Shown piece after piece: positions 16,149-23,666 of a stretch of DNA of 35,685 nucleotides (positions are counted from its first letter, which is position 1; each line of letters opens with the position of its first letter). The position numbers and the translations under genes were made by a program. Origin of the DNA: Leptolyngbyaceae cyanobacterium MP9P1.79 (GTDB taxonomy: Bacteria > Cyanobacteriota > Cyanobacteriia > JARCMD01). The stretch is from NCBI GenBank assembly GCA_030248885.1, contig JARCMD010000400.1, positions 1 to 35,685 on the forward strand, in the 5' to 3' direction. Under the pieces are notes generated by a model, which searched no databases, was not told where the DNA came from, and worked only from the letters and a program-made list of their open reading frames with translations.

Positions 16149-16291
16149 GGCGATGTGCAACTTAAAGTCTGCCCTCATCCCCTAGCCCCTTCTCCCAACG
16201 GGGGAGAAGGGGAGCCGACCCAGTTTTAGCTCCTCTCCCCTTCTGGGAGAGGGGTTGGGGTGAGGGCGGTTCGGGAAAGTTGCACATCGCC
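16149..16291. mobile_element. Family A MITE, complete copy
   Basis: A 143-bp non-coding element with long terminal inverted repeats GGCGATGTGCAACTT and AAGTTGCACATCGCC. The flanking octamers TACCTTTA (16141-16148) and TACCTTTG (16292-16299) match at seven of eight bases, consistent with an 8-bp target duplication. The interior has the same CCCTCATCCCC...CCCCTTCTCCC hairpin core as the copy at 1846-1982, but the ends are different. It lies between the divergent promoters of the manganese exporter and the SLH-like lipoprotein gene, about 70 bp behind the exporter's -35. Confidence 0.88.
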
Positions 16292-16393
16292 TACCTTTGC
16301 AAAGATTATGAGCTACGGGAGGCCGTTTCAACTGACGATGATCTGCGCTAGCGTAGAGAATGATTGGTGTTCACTTCTTTTTTCTAACTCGCT

Positions 16394-17782
16394 GTGTTAC
16401 TTCATCGCCGCATTATCCTGGGTATAGGCTTACTGGTTTGTGTGACCGCTAGTGGTTGTGCAAACAGTTCCTTTGGCAAAGCAGTGGAGCGATCGATCGC
16501 CCCAGACCCTCGCCTCGTCAGCAGTTCCCCGATCTCTGGTCAACCCAACAATCCGCCCAGTAGTCCTGGGGTGCCGATCGCCCAGTTGCCCGCCGACTTT
16601 CCAGGGGAAATTCCTTTGTATCCCAGAGCAATTCTGCAAACGGTGACTCAAGCACCAGCAGTTTCCAACACTCCCAGCAGCCAACCTACGCCCACACCAA
16701 CCACTGATACTAAACCGATTGATACTGAAACGGTGTGGACAACCTCTGATACGAGTAGTCGAGTCCAGAGTTTTTACAATCAACGACTGCCAGCGGAAGG
16801 GTGGCAGGTTTCAGCAAAACCAGCGGATGATTTGAGCGGCATCTTTACTGCTAGTCGTAGTGATTTGCAGTTAACGATCGCCATACAACAGGATTCCATG
16901 CCCAAGGGGACAGTGCTGACGATCGCCTACAAGCGCACCAGTGAAGGCAATCAGCCTCCTGATACTAATACTACAAATGTACCAAAACCGGGCGATCGGG
17001 ACTTCATCGGCCCTGTGATGCCGTCGAACACCGCCCAGCAAACCACCCCCACTCCCCAGTCTCCAACGCCCACTCCTCCGACCTTTACAGATTTAGATAA
17101 GACACCCCCAGCTTTGCGGACTGCGGTGAAGGAAGTCGCTGATCTAGGAGTATTGTCCCTGCAACCTGCTGCATCTACCAAGCCAAATGTCCCCCAGTCT
17201 GCCACAGCATTGGAGCCAAACCGCTTGATGAGTCGGCGGGAGTATGTCCGGTGGCTGGTGGCGGCCAATAATCGGATGCATCGCGATCGGACAACTCAGC
17301 AGATTCGTTTAGCATTGGAGACCGCCCAACCAGCCTTCCGAGATGTGCCTCGCCAAGACCCTGACTTTGCCGTCATTCAAGGATTGGCAGAAGCGGGGAT
17401 TCTTCCTAGCTCCCTTTCTGGAGACACAAACGCTGTGATGTTTCGTCCCAATACTCTTTTGACCCGCGAAATCCTGCTGACATGGAAGGTGCCTTTAGAT
17501 AGCCGCCAGTCATTACCCACAGCCAACTTTGAGGCGGTGAAGCAAACTTGGGGCTTCCAAGACGTGAATCGCATTGATCCCAGAGCTTTGCGGGCTGTTC
17601 TAGCGGATTTTCAGAATTCTGACCAAGCGAATATCCGGCGTGTGTTTGGCTATACAACGTTATTACAACCTAAAAAAGCTGTAACCCGTGCTGAAGCGGC
17701 GGCAAGTCTCTGGTATTTCGGCAGCCAAGGTGATGGTTTATCTGCCCATGATGTTTTGCAGGAGGAGCAGCCAAGCGGGTAG
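16394..17782 (+). CDS. Lipoprotein with C-terminal SLH-like repeats
   Basis: A 462-aa protein starting at GTG 16394. The signal MLLHRRIILGIGLLVCVTAS is followed by a lipobox-like cysteine at C22. Residues 25-105 are a Pro/Ser/Thr-rich linker. Residues 105-185 form a small domain (TVWTTSDTSSRVQSFYNQRLPAEGWQV) with the look of a cyanobacterial outer-layer or periplasmic module. A second linker follows. The C-terminal 220 residues contain SLH-like repeats: AVKEVADLGVLSLQP, FRDVPRQDPDFAVIQGLAEAGILPSS and ALRAVLADFQN...RAEAAASLWYF. SLH domains in cyanobacteria commonly hold proteins to peptidoglycan-linked polymers. Both lipid anchoring and wall binding are inferred. It follows a family A MITE, and a family C element starts about 35 bp after the stop. 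Confidence 0.78.
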   Translation: MLLHRRIILGIGLLVCVTASGCANSSFGKAVERSIAPDPRLVSSSPISGQPNNPPSSPGVPIAQLPADFPGEIPLYPRAILQTVTQAPAVSNTPSSQPTPTPTTDTKPIDTETVWTTSDTSSRVQSFYNQRLPAEGWQVSAKPADDLSGIFTASRSDLQLTIAIQQDSMPKGTVLTIAYKRTSEGNQPPDTNTTNVPKPGDRDFIGPVMPSNTAQQTTPTPQSPTPTPPTFTDLDKTPPALRTAVKEVADLGVLSLQPAASTKPNVPQSATALEPNRLMSRREYVRWLVAANNRMHRDRTTQQIRLALETAQPAFRDVPRQDPDFAVIQGLAEAGILPSSLSGDTNAVMFRPNTLLTREILLTWKVPLDSRQSLPTANFEAVKQTWGFQDVNRIDPRALRAVLADFQNSDQANIRRVFGYTTLLQPKKAVTRAEAAASLWYFGSQGDGLSAHDVLQEEQPSG

Positions 17783-17816
17783 GAATAAAGTTGGCGACCC
17801 TATTTCAGACTTATCT

Positions 17817-17977
17817 AAGGAGATTTCTAGAAAAGTTTATACCAGGCACCGGAAGGGCGAAGTATCCAGGCAATGACCTTCTGGTCGATTCAAGGCTCTA
17901 TCTGCCGGATGCTAAGTGCAAAGCACACGCTACGCGAACGCCCCTACAGGGGTAACATCTTTCTCAGAAATCTCCTT
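17817..17977. repeat. Family C repeat element, copy 2, with inverted repeat ends
   Basis: A 161-bp element with ends AAGGAGATTTCTAGAAAAG (17817-17835) and, inverted, AAGGAGATTTCTGAGAAAG (17977-17959), 16 of 19 matching. ATCT flanks it on both sides (possible 4-bp target duplication). It shares several blocks with copy 1 at 8999-9172, but its 25-bp GGCGTTCGCG-type module (17918-17942) is inverted and at the other side of the element. It lies just upstream of the flavoprotein gene. Confidence 0.82.
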
Positions 17978-18042
17978 ATCTGAGATCTGTCCCTAATAAA
18001 GCGTAAATTCAGTTAGTTGCTATCCTCAGAGGGTTTTTGGTT

Positions 18043-19260
18043 ATGCATGTTGTGGTAATTGGGGGAGGAGCAGCCGGATTTTTTGGGGCGATCGTATGTG
18101 CCCAGACCTATCCCCAGGCGTGCATTACCCTTGTGGAAGCAGGTCGTCAGTTTCTCTCCAAGGTACGAATTTCTGGCGGGGGACGGTGCAATGTCACCCA
18201 TGCCTGTTTTGATCCCGCCACCCTGGTGCAACACTATCCCAGAGGCAGCAAAGCCCTGCGAGGTGCATTTACGCGGTTTCAAGCCCGTGACACGGTGGAG
18301 TGGTTCACCGAGCAGGGAGTGACGCTAAAAACAGAGGCAGATGGGCGAATGTTCCCGATTACCGATGATTCGGCAACGATCGTGGAGTGTTTGCTATATA
18401 CCGCCAAGGATTTGGGTGTGAATTTGCGATCGGGCACCGCAGTTACGGCTGTATCACACCAAAATTCCACTTTTGCTGTGCAACTCAAATCGGGGGAAGT
18501 ACTGGAGGGCGATCGGCTCTTGCTGGCAACGGGCAATAATCCCCAGGGCTACCAGATTGCCGAATCGTTAGGACATCAGATCGAGGCTCCTGTCCCTTCT
18601 CTATTCACGTTTAACGTGTCTGATCCCCGATTGCAGGATTTGGCGGGAGTTTCGGTTCCTTCGGTGCGCCTCCGGTTGACAGCGGCGGATGGTAGCCATT
18701 TAGAACAGACTGGAGCGTTGTTAGTGACTCACTGGGGCTTGAGTGGTCCAGCGGTGCTGAAACTTTCTGCATGGGGGGCGAGGTTGCTGCACAACCACCA
18801 CTACCATGCGACATTGCACATCAATTGGCTACCCCAGTACAAACCCGATGAGCTACGGCAACAATTGCTGGCTGTGCGATCGCAGTTGGCCCGCCGAACC
18901 GCGATGACCAGTTGCCCTGTTCCCCTGCCCCGCCGCCTTTGGGAACGCTTGCTCACCACAGTTGGCATTGGTGGCGACGATCGATGGGCTGAGGTTCCTA
19001 ACAAGGCGCTGAATCCATTAATCCAAGAACTGACTCAAGGGAGTTATGCGATCGAAGGCAAGGGAGTATTTAAGGAAGAGTTTGTGACGTGTGGGGGTAT
19101 AAACCTCAAGGAGGTGGACTTCAAAACGATGCAAAGCCGCCGCTGTCCTGGACTCTACTTTGCCGGGGAAGTTCTCGATATTGATGGAGTTACGGGAGGT
19201 TTTAACTTTCAAAGTGCCTGGACGACAGGCTGGATCGCAGGCAAAGCGATCGGGGCTTAG
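18043..19260 (+). CDS. BaiN/HI0933 family FAD-dependent flavoprotein
   Basis: A 405-aa aminoacetone-oxidase/BaiN-like flavoprotein of the HI0933 family (TIGR00275). The N-terminal dinucleotide-binding motif is GGGAAGFFGA, followed by the family hallmark KVRISGGGRCNVTH. Near the C-terminus VTCGGINLKEVDFKTMQS and GLYFAGEVLDIDGVTGGFNF are diagnostic. The reaction is undefined in most bacteria; the fold implies an FAD-bound oxidoreductase in the cytoplasm. The frame opens at a TTG (18037), but the ATG at 18043 gives the expected MHVVVIGGG. It is transcribed alone; upstream is a family C repeat, and downstream a 19340-19402 inverted repeat and then the accessory patch. Confidence 0.93.
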   Translation: MHVVVIGGGAAGFFGAIVCAQTYPQACITLVEAGRQFLSKVRISGGGRCNVTHACFDPATLVQHYPRGSKALRGAFTRFQARDTVEWFTEQGVTLKTEADGRMFPITDDSATIVECLLYTAKDLGVNLRSGTAVTAVSHQNSTFAVQLKSGEVLEGDRLLLATGNNPQGYQIAESLGHQIEAPVPSLFTFNVSDPRLQDLAGVSVPSVRLRLTAADGSHLEQTGALLVTHWGLSGPAVLKLSAWGARLLHNHHYHATLHINWLPQYKPDELRQQLLAVRSQLARRTAMTSCPVPLPRRLWERLLTTVGIGGDDRWAEVPNKALNPLIQELTQGSYAIEGKGVFKEEFVTCGGINLKEVDFKTMQSRRCPGLYFAGEVLDIDGVTGGFNFQSAWTTGWIAGKAIGA

Positions 19261-19339
19261 GGGCTACTGAGGATTGCACTTGAATGCCTAGGAAAGCTAA
19301 GGATCGTAGATTTAATAACATGCAATAGTTCAAATGTAG

Positions 19340-19402
19340 GGGCGAAGCATTCGGTAAACGGCTCTGATTGAGTGCTAAAGCTTTCGCCCGAATGCTTCGC
19401 CC
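19340..19402. repeat. Inverted repeat GGGCGAAGCATTCGG after the flavoprotein gene
   Basis: GGGCGAAGCATTCGG (19340-19354) and its exact reverse complement (19388-19402) enclose 33 bp. Repeats of this GGCGAA-CATTCG type are frequent in cyanobacterial intergenic DNA. It may also act as the 3' hairpin of the flavoprotein transcript. Confidence 0.75.
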
Positions 19403-19533
19403 TTAGTAAATCTCGAACTTCTGCAACTTATTTAATTCCTGATCCCAACTCAAATGTTATCGACAGTAATCACTATCTTTGCAACAACATTCCTGCTCCC
19501 GAATTAGGCGAGTAAAACCTTGAACCTACACTA

Positions 19534-19722
19534 ATGGCGAGAGATTTTTTTCACAATCAAGTTAAAACTGCTCTGCTCAAAGATGGATGGGAAATCACCC
19601 ATGATCCATTTGTAATTCGGATTAGCGAAGCCATCAAATTGCCAATTGATCTTGCTGCTGAAGGTACGATCGCCGTAGAAGGAAAGAGTGAAAAAATTAT
19701 CGTGAATTTCATGCGGTATTGA
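19534..19722 (+). pseudogene. Truncated xisH (excision-controlling factor homologue)
   Basis: A 62-codon frame beginning MARDFFHNQVKTALLKDGW, then ITHDPFVIRISEAIKL and IDLAAEGTIAVEGKSEKI. This is the N-terminal half of XisH, a protein of the fdxN-element excision system that is normally about 138 aa and has a restriction-nuclease-like fold. The homology stops at the position where AVEIKSF would be expected, and a stop follows. In the +2 frame at 19701-19724 the sequence REFHAVLR resembles the next XisH block (..EFHTALGQ..), which suggests an internal deletion of about a dozen codons plus a frameshift. No xisI partner follows. I read it as a decaying gene; the frame-2 match is only suggestive. 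Confidence 0.75.
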
Positions 19723-19812
19723 GGCGATGTTAATGCCAGAGTGCTAGTATAAAGAGCAATTCGCAACAAGTCTTACCACAATCAAATTTCATTGTAAGTA
19801 TTAATATTCTGT

Positions 19813-20055
19813 ATGAATATCACCTTGAAGCCCGAATATGAGCAATTTATCCAGGCTCAGCTTGCAACAGGTCGCTATACCACCATTGATGACTTGATTG
19901 GCGAAGCCTTGGCTCTATTGATGCAACAAGAGCAACGACTGTCTGAACTTCGCCACAAAATCACAGTTGGGACTGAGCAAATTCGCATCGGACAAGTAAT
20001 GGACGGAGAAACGGTATTTGCACAACTTCAAGAAAAGCTCGATCGTTTGTCCTAA
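19813..20055 (+). CDS. parD: ParD-type antitoxin
   Basis: An 80-aa antitoxin. The N-terminus (MNITLKPEYEQFIQAQLATGRYTT) is a ribbon-helix-helix DNA-binding fold typical of ParD, which binds its own promoter. The C-terminal half (QIRIGQVMDGETVFAQLQEKLDRLS) contains the DGE-(X)-F segment that wraps the toxin. The gene lies 8 bp upstream of the toxin gene, the usual order. Together they form a complete type II module. Confidence 0.88.
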   Translation: MNITLKPEYEQFIQAQLATGRYTTIDDLIGEALALLMQQEQRLSELRHKITVGTEQIRIGQVMDGETVFAQLQEKLDRLS

Positions 20056-20063
20056 CCTGAGCC

Positions 20064-20363
20064 GTGAATACCTATTCCCTATCTGCCGCAGCCATTCAAG
20101 ATCTCAACGAACTTTGTGATTACATTGCTCAAAATCAACCTCAAGCAGCGCATCGAATCTTTGATAATATTCGTCAACGCTGCAAACTTTTGGCTCAATT
20201 CCCTAATATGGGCAAGTCCTACAATCGTCTTAGTCAAGACCTTAAAGGTGCGCTGATAGAGGATTACATTATTTTTTACTATCCCAAACAAGATGGTATT
20301 GATGTTGTGCAGATTGTTGGCGGTTGTCGGGATTTAGAAGCACTGTTTGACGAATCATTTTAG
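20064..20363 (+). CDS. parE: ParE/RelE superfamily toxin
   Basis: A 99-aa toxin of the ParE/RelE fold. Family features are YSLSAAAIQDLNELCDYIA at the start, AAHRIFDNIRQRC and LAQFPNMGKSYNRLSQDLKG in the middle, and YIIFYYPKQDGIDVVQIVGGCRD at the end. ParE poisons DNA gyrase, whereas related RelE members cut mRNA; the sequence with PNMGK fits ParE better, but this is not certain. Start is a GTG at 20064 just after the antitoxin stop, so translation of the pair is likely coupled. The pair sits beside the xisH remnant, a common type of accessory patch. Confidence 0.88.
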   Translation: MNTYSLSAAAIQDLNELCDYIAQNQPQAAHRIFDNIRQRCKLLAQFPNMGKSYNRLSQDLKGALIEDYIIFYYPKQDGIDVVQIVGGCRDLEALFDESF

Positions 20364-20578
20364 ATTCTATACCTCACTATTCTAACCAGGAGGTACTCAC
20401 CCGTAATCTCGTTGTAATTTGGATTAAAGGTTGCTATTGAGATTAAAAGCTTTATCATCGGTTCAGATATCTGTGAGTTCTATACTGTCTTGGATCAATA
20501 CCTCAACATCAGGTCTTATTATGAGCCACAGTATACCCCCTAACATTAAACACTACGCCGACTATTTCTCGATCGGTT

Positions 20579-20687
20579 CTAGTAGTCTGTCAATCATTAA
20601 TTGACGGGTAGCTGAAAGCCGGGAAGTTAATTGGAGTTAAATTTTGAGAGTCTTCGATCCCTCAAAATTTTCTTGGCAGACCACTAG
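20579..20687. mobile_element. Family B MITE, copy 1
   Basis: A 109-bp element whose ends CTAGTAGTCTGTCAA and TTGGCAGACCACTAG are inverted repeats (12 of 15). TA occurs at each edge, as expected for IS630/Tc1-type insertion. Internally AAATTTTGAG (20639-20648) and CTCAAAATTT (20661-20670) form a hairpin. It lies in the 409-bp space between parE and the DUF6398 gene; the rest of that space (20364-20578, 20688-20772) shows nothing recognisable. Other copies are at 23497-23603 and 30481-30587. Confidence 0.85.
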
Positions 20688-20772
20688 TGTAGGCTAGTAG
20701 AAATAACTGAGCAAAACTCAAAACTCAAAACAATCCCTTAAATGCTCAGGAACTTCTGCCAAGCTGCACTAG

Positions 20773-21300
20773 TTACCGAACAGCCATAGAATTTGCAGGC
20801 AAAGAGGGAATCAGCCCTCTCCGAAATGCTTCTTCCTGAATCTCGCGGGGCACTTGACGGGCATCGATGATATAGCCATTCACCGAGATCAGCCAAGCCA
20901 GGGGATTTTTCTCCAGATTACTAGGTAGGCACCACTCCGGGTCTAGTTGGTGCATGTTCATGATTTCCCGCACCTGCTTAGACTTACTCCCCCCGCTGCT
21001 AGCACTCACCCCAAACAGCTTGTACAACTCACTCATTGTCATATAGGGAGTTTGAGCCGGATCAGACAAAAAATTCACCATCCCCAATGCGTGAACAATG
21101 CCACAAGCCCAAGAGCTAGCCTTGCCCGTTACCAAGGGTGAGGGGCGTTTGCGGCACAGCGCAGCCGTGAGTTGGCGGGACAACTCAGCGTATTCCTCGT
21201 TCAGATGTTCTTGGCAAAAATCGTCTGTAATCACAGTAATTTCTGCAAACTTGGCTTGCATAGTTGAAGGAACTAACTCTGACTTGCTGCGCTTGGCCAT
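20773..21300 (-). CDS. DUF6398 family protein
   Basis: A 175-aa protein matching the DUF6398 pattern: FAEITVITDDFCQEHLNEEY, then AELSRQLTAALCRKRPSP, WACGIVHALGMVNFL and MTMSELYKLFGVSASSGGSK. The segment with MSELYKLFGVSASSGGSKSKQVREIM resembles a helix-turn-helix, so a DNA-binding role is possible. Function is not established. The gene is convergent with the ParDE pair across a MITE. Start is the ATG at 21298-21300 (MAKRSKSELVPSTMQ); a second Met lies at residue 14. Confidence 0.78.
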   Translation of the reverse strand: MAKRSKSELVPSTMQAKFAEITVITDDFCQEHLNEEYAELSRQLTAALCRKRPSPLVTGKASSWACGIVHALGMVNFLSDPAQTPYMTMSELYKLFGVSASSGGSKSKQVREIMNMHQLDPEWCLPSNLEKNPLAWLISVNGYIIDARQVPREIQEEAFRRGLIPSLPANSMAVR

Positions 21301-21759
21301 GGGATGCTCCTGACAAGGTAGAATGAAGTTGATACTTATGAACTATTCAAACAGGTGTGCCTATGATGAGTAGATTAATAACTCTATAGATAAGGCTGTA
21401 AAAATCCCTACATAATTAATTGTGTAAAGGTTTTTGCTCGATCGACCTTAACTATTTACTGCATATGTCTGAATAATCTAATTTAACAGGTAGTCTTCAA
21501 AGCTTGGGCAACGAGACTTAAAGACCATAGTTAAAAATTTAGCAGTAATAAACTGTAGCTGGGAAGACAGGAACTTTAAGTTTTGAGTCCCAACGATTGA
21601 ATAGACTAAATGAATAAGTAGGTAGGCGTAATTAATTGTAAAAGGGGGAGTTGGGGCTTTGGCGTGAGCGCTCAGTCGAACGGCGTTACCCTCAGGCAGG
21701 AATTCTACCCCCTCCACCCCCAAAATCATCTTTAGTTTAATTGCACCCAGCTACTTAGA
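21301..21759. other. Gene-free stretch between purF and the DUF6398 gene
   Basis: 459 bp. It should hold the DUF6398 promoter and the 3' end of the purF message. A GC-rich patch at 21650-21720 includes GCGTGAGCGCTCAGTCGAAC, a motif I know from other cyanobacterial intergenic repeats, flanked by G-rich and C-rich runs that could pair imperfectly. An 83-codon frame here (minus strand) has no family features and was left out. Confidence 0.45.
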
Positions 21760-23259
21760 CTAAACACCTACTTCTTCCAAGATCAATTTTGAGCGCTTAA
21801 CTAGTTCTGGGACGGGAACCGGATACTTTCCGGTGAAACATGCGGAGCAGAAGTTCGCCGGATCTTTTTTGGTTGCAGCTAGCATTCCCTGCCAACTGAG
21901 ATAAGCAAGGGAATCTACGCCGATTTGAATGCCAATTTCTGTAACGGATTTAGTGGCAGCAATCAATTGATCCTGATTATCGGTGTCGATGCCATAGAAA
22001 CAGGGATGGGTGACGGGTGGCGAGGAAATTCGCATATGCACTTCGGTGGCCCCGGCATCTCGGAGCGCCTTGACGATTTTGCGACTGGTGGTGCCCCGCA
22101 CGATCGAATCATCCACCAAGACAATCCGCTTGCCCGCCAGCACATCTTTCATCGGGTTTAGCTTCACTCGAATGCCTGCATCCCGCATACTTTGGGTGGG
22201 TTGGATGAAGGTGCGACCCACGTAGCGATTTTTAATTAAACCTTCAGCGTAGGGAATACCGGAGGACTGGGAGTAGCCGATCGCCGCTGGCACCCCAGAA
22301 TCGGGGACAGCGATGACTAAATCAGCATCCGCTGGAGACTCCTGAGCCAAAATGCGACCGATGTGCATCCGGTAGTTGTATAGGCTTTCTCCCTGCATAA
22401 TGCTATCGGGTCGCGCAAAGTAAATCATCTCGAAAATGCAGAGCTTGGGCTGGGTGTATTGCGTCCAGGGCAGCGAGGTCAACCCCGCTTCGGTGATCCA
22501 CACCATCTCACCAGGCTCGATATCTCGCAAATAGGTTGCGCCAATGATGTCAAGGGCACAGGTCTCGGAAGCCAGCACGTAGCGAATTGGACTGTTGGGT
22601 GTATCGCTGGGCAACGCCCCAATCACTAGCGGTCGGATGCCATTGGGGTCACGCACGCCCATCATGCCTGCGGGAGTGCCGATCACTAAGCTAAAGGCAC
22701 CCTGGCAACGGTGCAGGGCGGCGATCGTCCCCTCAACCCAATCCTTGCCAGCACCCACTGCTTCAGCGATCGCAAAGGCAATGAGTTCTGAGTCTGTCGT
22801 CGTCACCAAATTATGATTCTGTTGCAGCAATTCCTGGCGCAGTGCGTCCATGTTGACCAAATTCCCGTTGTGGGCCAGGGCTACGGTTCCTAGGCGAGTA
22901 TCCACGAGGGCGGGCTGGGCGTTGACGACGCGGCTAGAGCCAGTGGTGGAGTAGCGGGTATGTCCGATCGCCAAATTTCCCGTTAGCTCGCTCAAAACAG
23001 TCTCATTAAAAACTTGTGAGACTAAGCCCATTTCTTTGTGTAAATGGACGTTGTGGTGATCATCAAAGGTGGCAATTCCAGCCGATTCCTGACCCCGATG
23101 TTGCAGGGCATACAGTCCAAAGTACGTCAGCTTAGCTACATCCTCGTCAGGAGCATAAACACCAAACACTCCACAGGCTTCTTCAGGCTTATCAGGATGG
23201 AAGGTAGCTCCTGCATCTGGGGAACGATCGTCTAGCAGGTGGAAATCGTTGGGGATCAT
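21760..23259 (-). CDS. purF: Amidophosphoribosyltransferase (PurF)
   Basis: First committed step of purine synthesis: PRPP plus glutamine to phosphoribosylamine. A 499-aa protein in the B. subtilis-type layout: a 28-residue propeptide, then the N-terminal nucleophile Cys29 (EEACGVFGVY). The Ntn glutaminase domain follows with GHTRYSTTGSS and SELIA. The PRPP loop is VLVDDSIVRGTTS. The C-terminal cysteines (HPCFYGID and FCSACFTGKYP) match the 4Fe-4S ligands of the iron-sulfur class, which makes the enzyme oxygen-sensitive in vitro. It lies downstream of purL on the same strand, the usual bacterial neighbour, but with 407 bp and a MITE between them. Start ATG 23257-23259. Confidence 0.97.
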   Translation of the reverse strand: MIPNDFHLLDDRSPDAGATFHPDKPEEACGVFGVYAPDEDVAKLTYFGLYALQHRGQESAGIATFDDHHNVHLHKEMGLVSQVFNETVLSELTGNLAIGHTRYSTTGSSRVVNAQPALVDTRLGTVALAHNGNLVNMDALRQELLQQNHNLVTTTDSELIAFAIAEAVGAGKDWVEGTIAALHRCQGAFSLVIGTPAGMMGVRDPNGIRPLVIGALPSDTPNSPIRYVLASETCALDIIGATYLRDIEPGEMVWITEAGLTSLPWTQYTQPKLCIFEMIYFARPDSIMQGESLYNYRMHIGRILAQESPADADLVIAVPDSGVPAAIGYSQSSGIPYAEGLIKNRYVGRTFIQPTQSMRDAGIRVKLNPMKDVLAGKRIVLVDDSIVRGTTSRKIVKALRDAGATEVHMRISSPPVTHPCFYGIDTDNQDQLIAATKSVTEIGIQIGVDSLAYLSWQGMLAATKKDPANFCSACFTGKYPVPVPELVKRSKLILEEVGV

Positions 23260-23666
23260 AGGTAGACTGTCTCCTGATGGGGTAGATGCATTAAGGAAAG
23301 GGCTAATGAAATTAAGGAAGCTAGGGGAATGACTTTACGGTTCCTTAATGTTCTCACGCAGTCAACGGTTTGTGTGACTAATTATGAACGGATTGTTTGG
23401 ATGGCTTTCTCTGAAATCGCTCTATAGATGTCAGGCAAGGGACTTGAACCCATTGTTCTGCAAACTTGCCACGGAACTGGTGTGACCAGATCTGATTAGT
23501 GTTCTATCAAGAAAATTTCTAAGGTCTTCGACCCCTCAAAATTTAACTCCAACTAACCTCCCGACTTTCAGCTACCCGTCAATTAATGATTGACAGACTA
23601 CTAGAGTGTGAGCAAATGTAGGATTTATGTGTTCAGGCTACGAAATGTAAATGACATCTGAGAACC
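23260..23666. other. purL-purF intergenic region containing a family B MITE
   Basis: 407 bp. The MITE is at 23497-23603. Between it and purF lies a stretch (23430-23480) that on the minus strand reads GGGTTCAAGTCCC, like a tRNA T-arm, but no full cloverleaf can be drawn. A purF promoter may be present but none is clear. Confidence 0.5.
23497..23603. mobile_element. Family B MITE, copy 2, between purL and purF
   Basis: A 107-bp copy in the opposite orientation to copy 1. TA is at both edges; the ends are GTGTTCTATCAAGAAAATTT and, inverted, GTAGTCTGTCAATCATTAAT. The internal pieces CCTCAAAATTTAACTCCAAC and CTACCCGTCAATTAATGATT agree with the other copies. It separates two purine genes that would otherwise make a natural operon. 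Confidence 0.88.

Noticed and set aside
21478-21729. 83-codon minus-strand frame upstream of the DUF6398 gene end and downstream of purF
   Set aside because: Composition looks random, no ribosome site, and it covers a GC-rich repeat-like patch.
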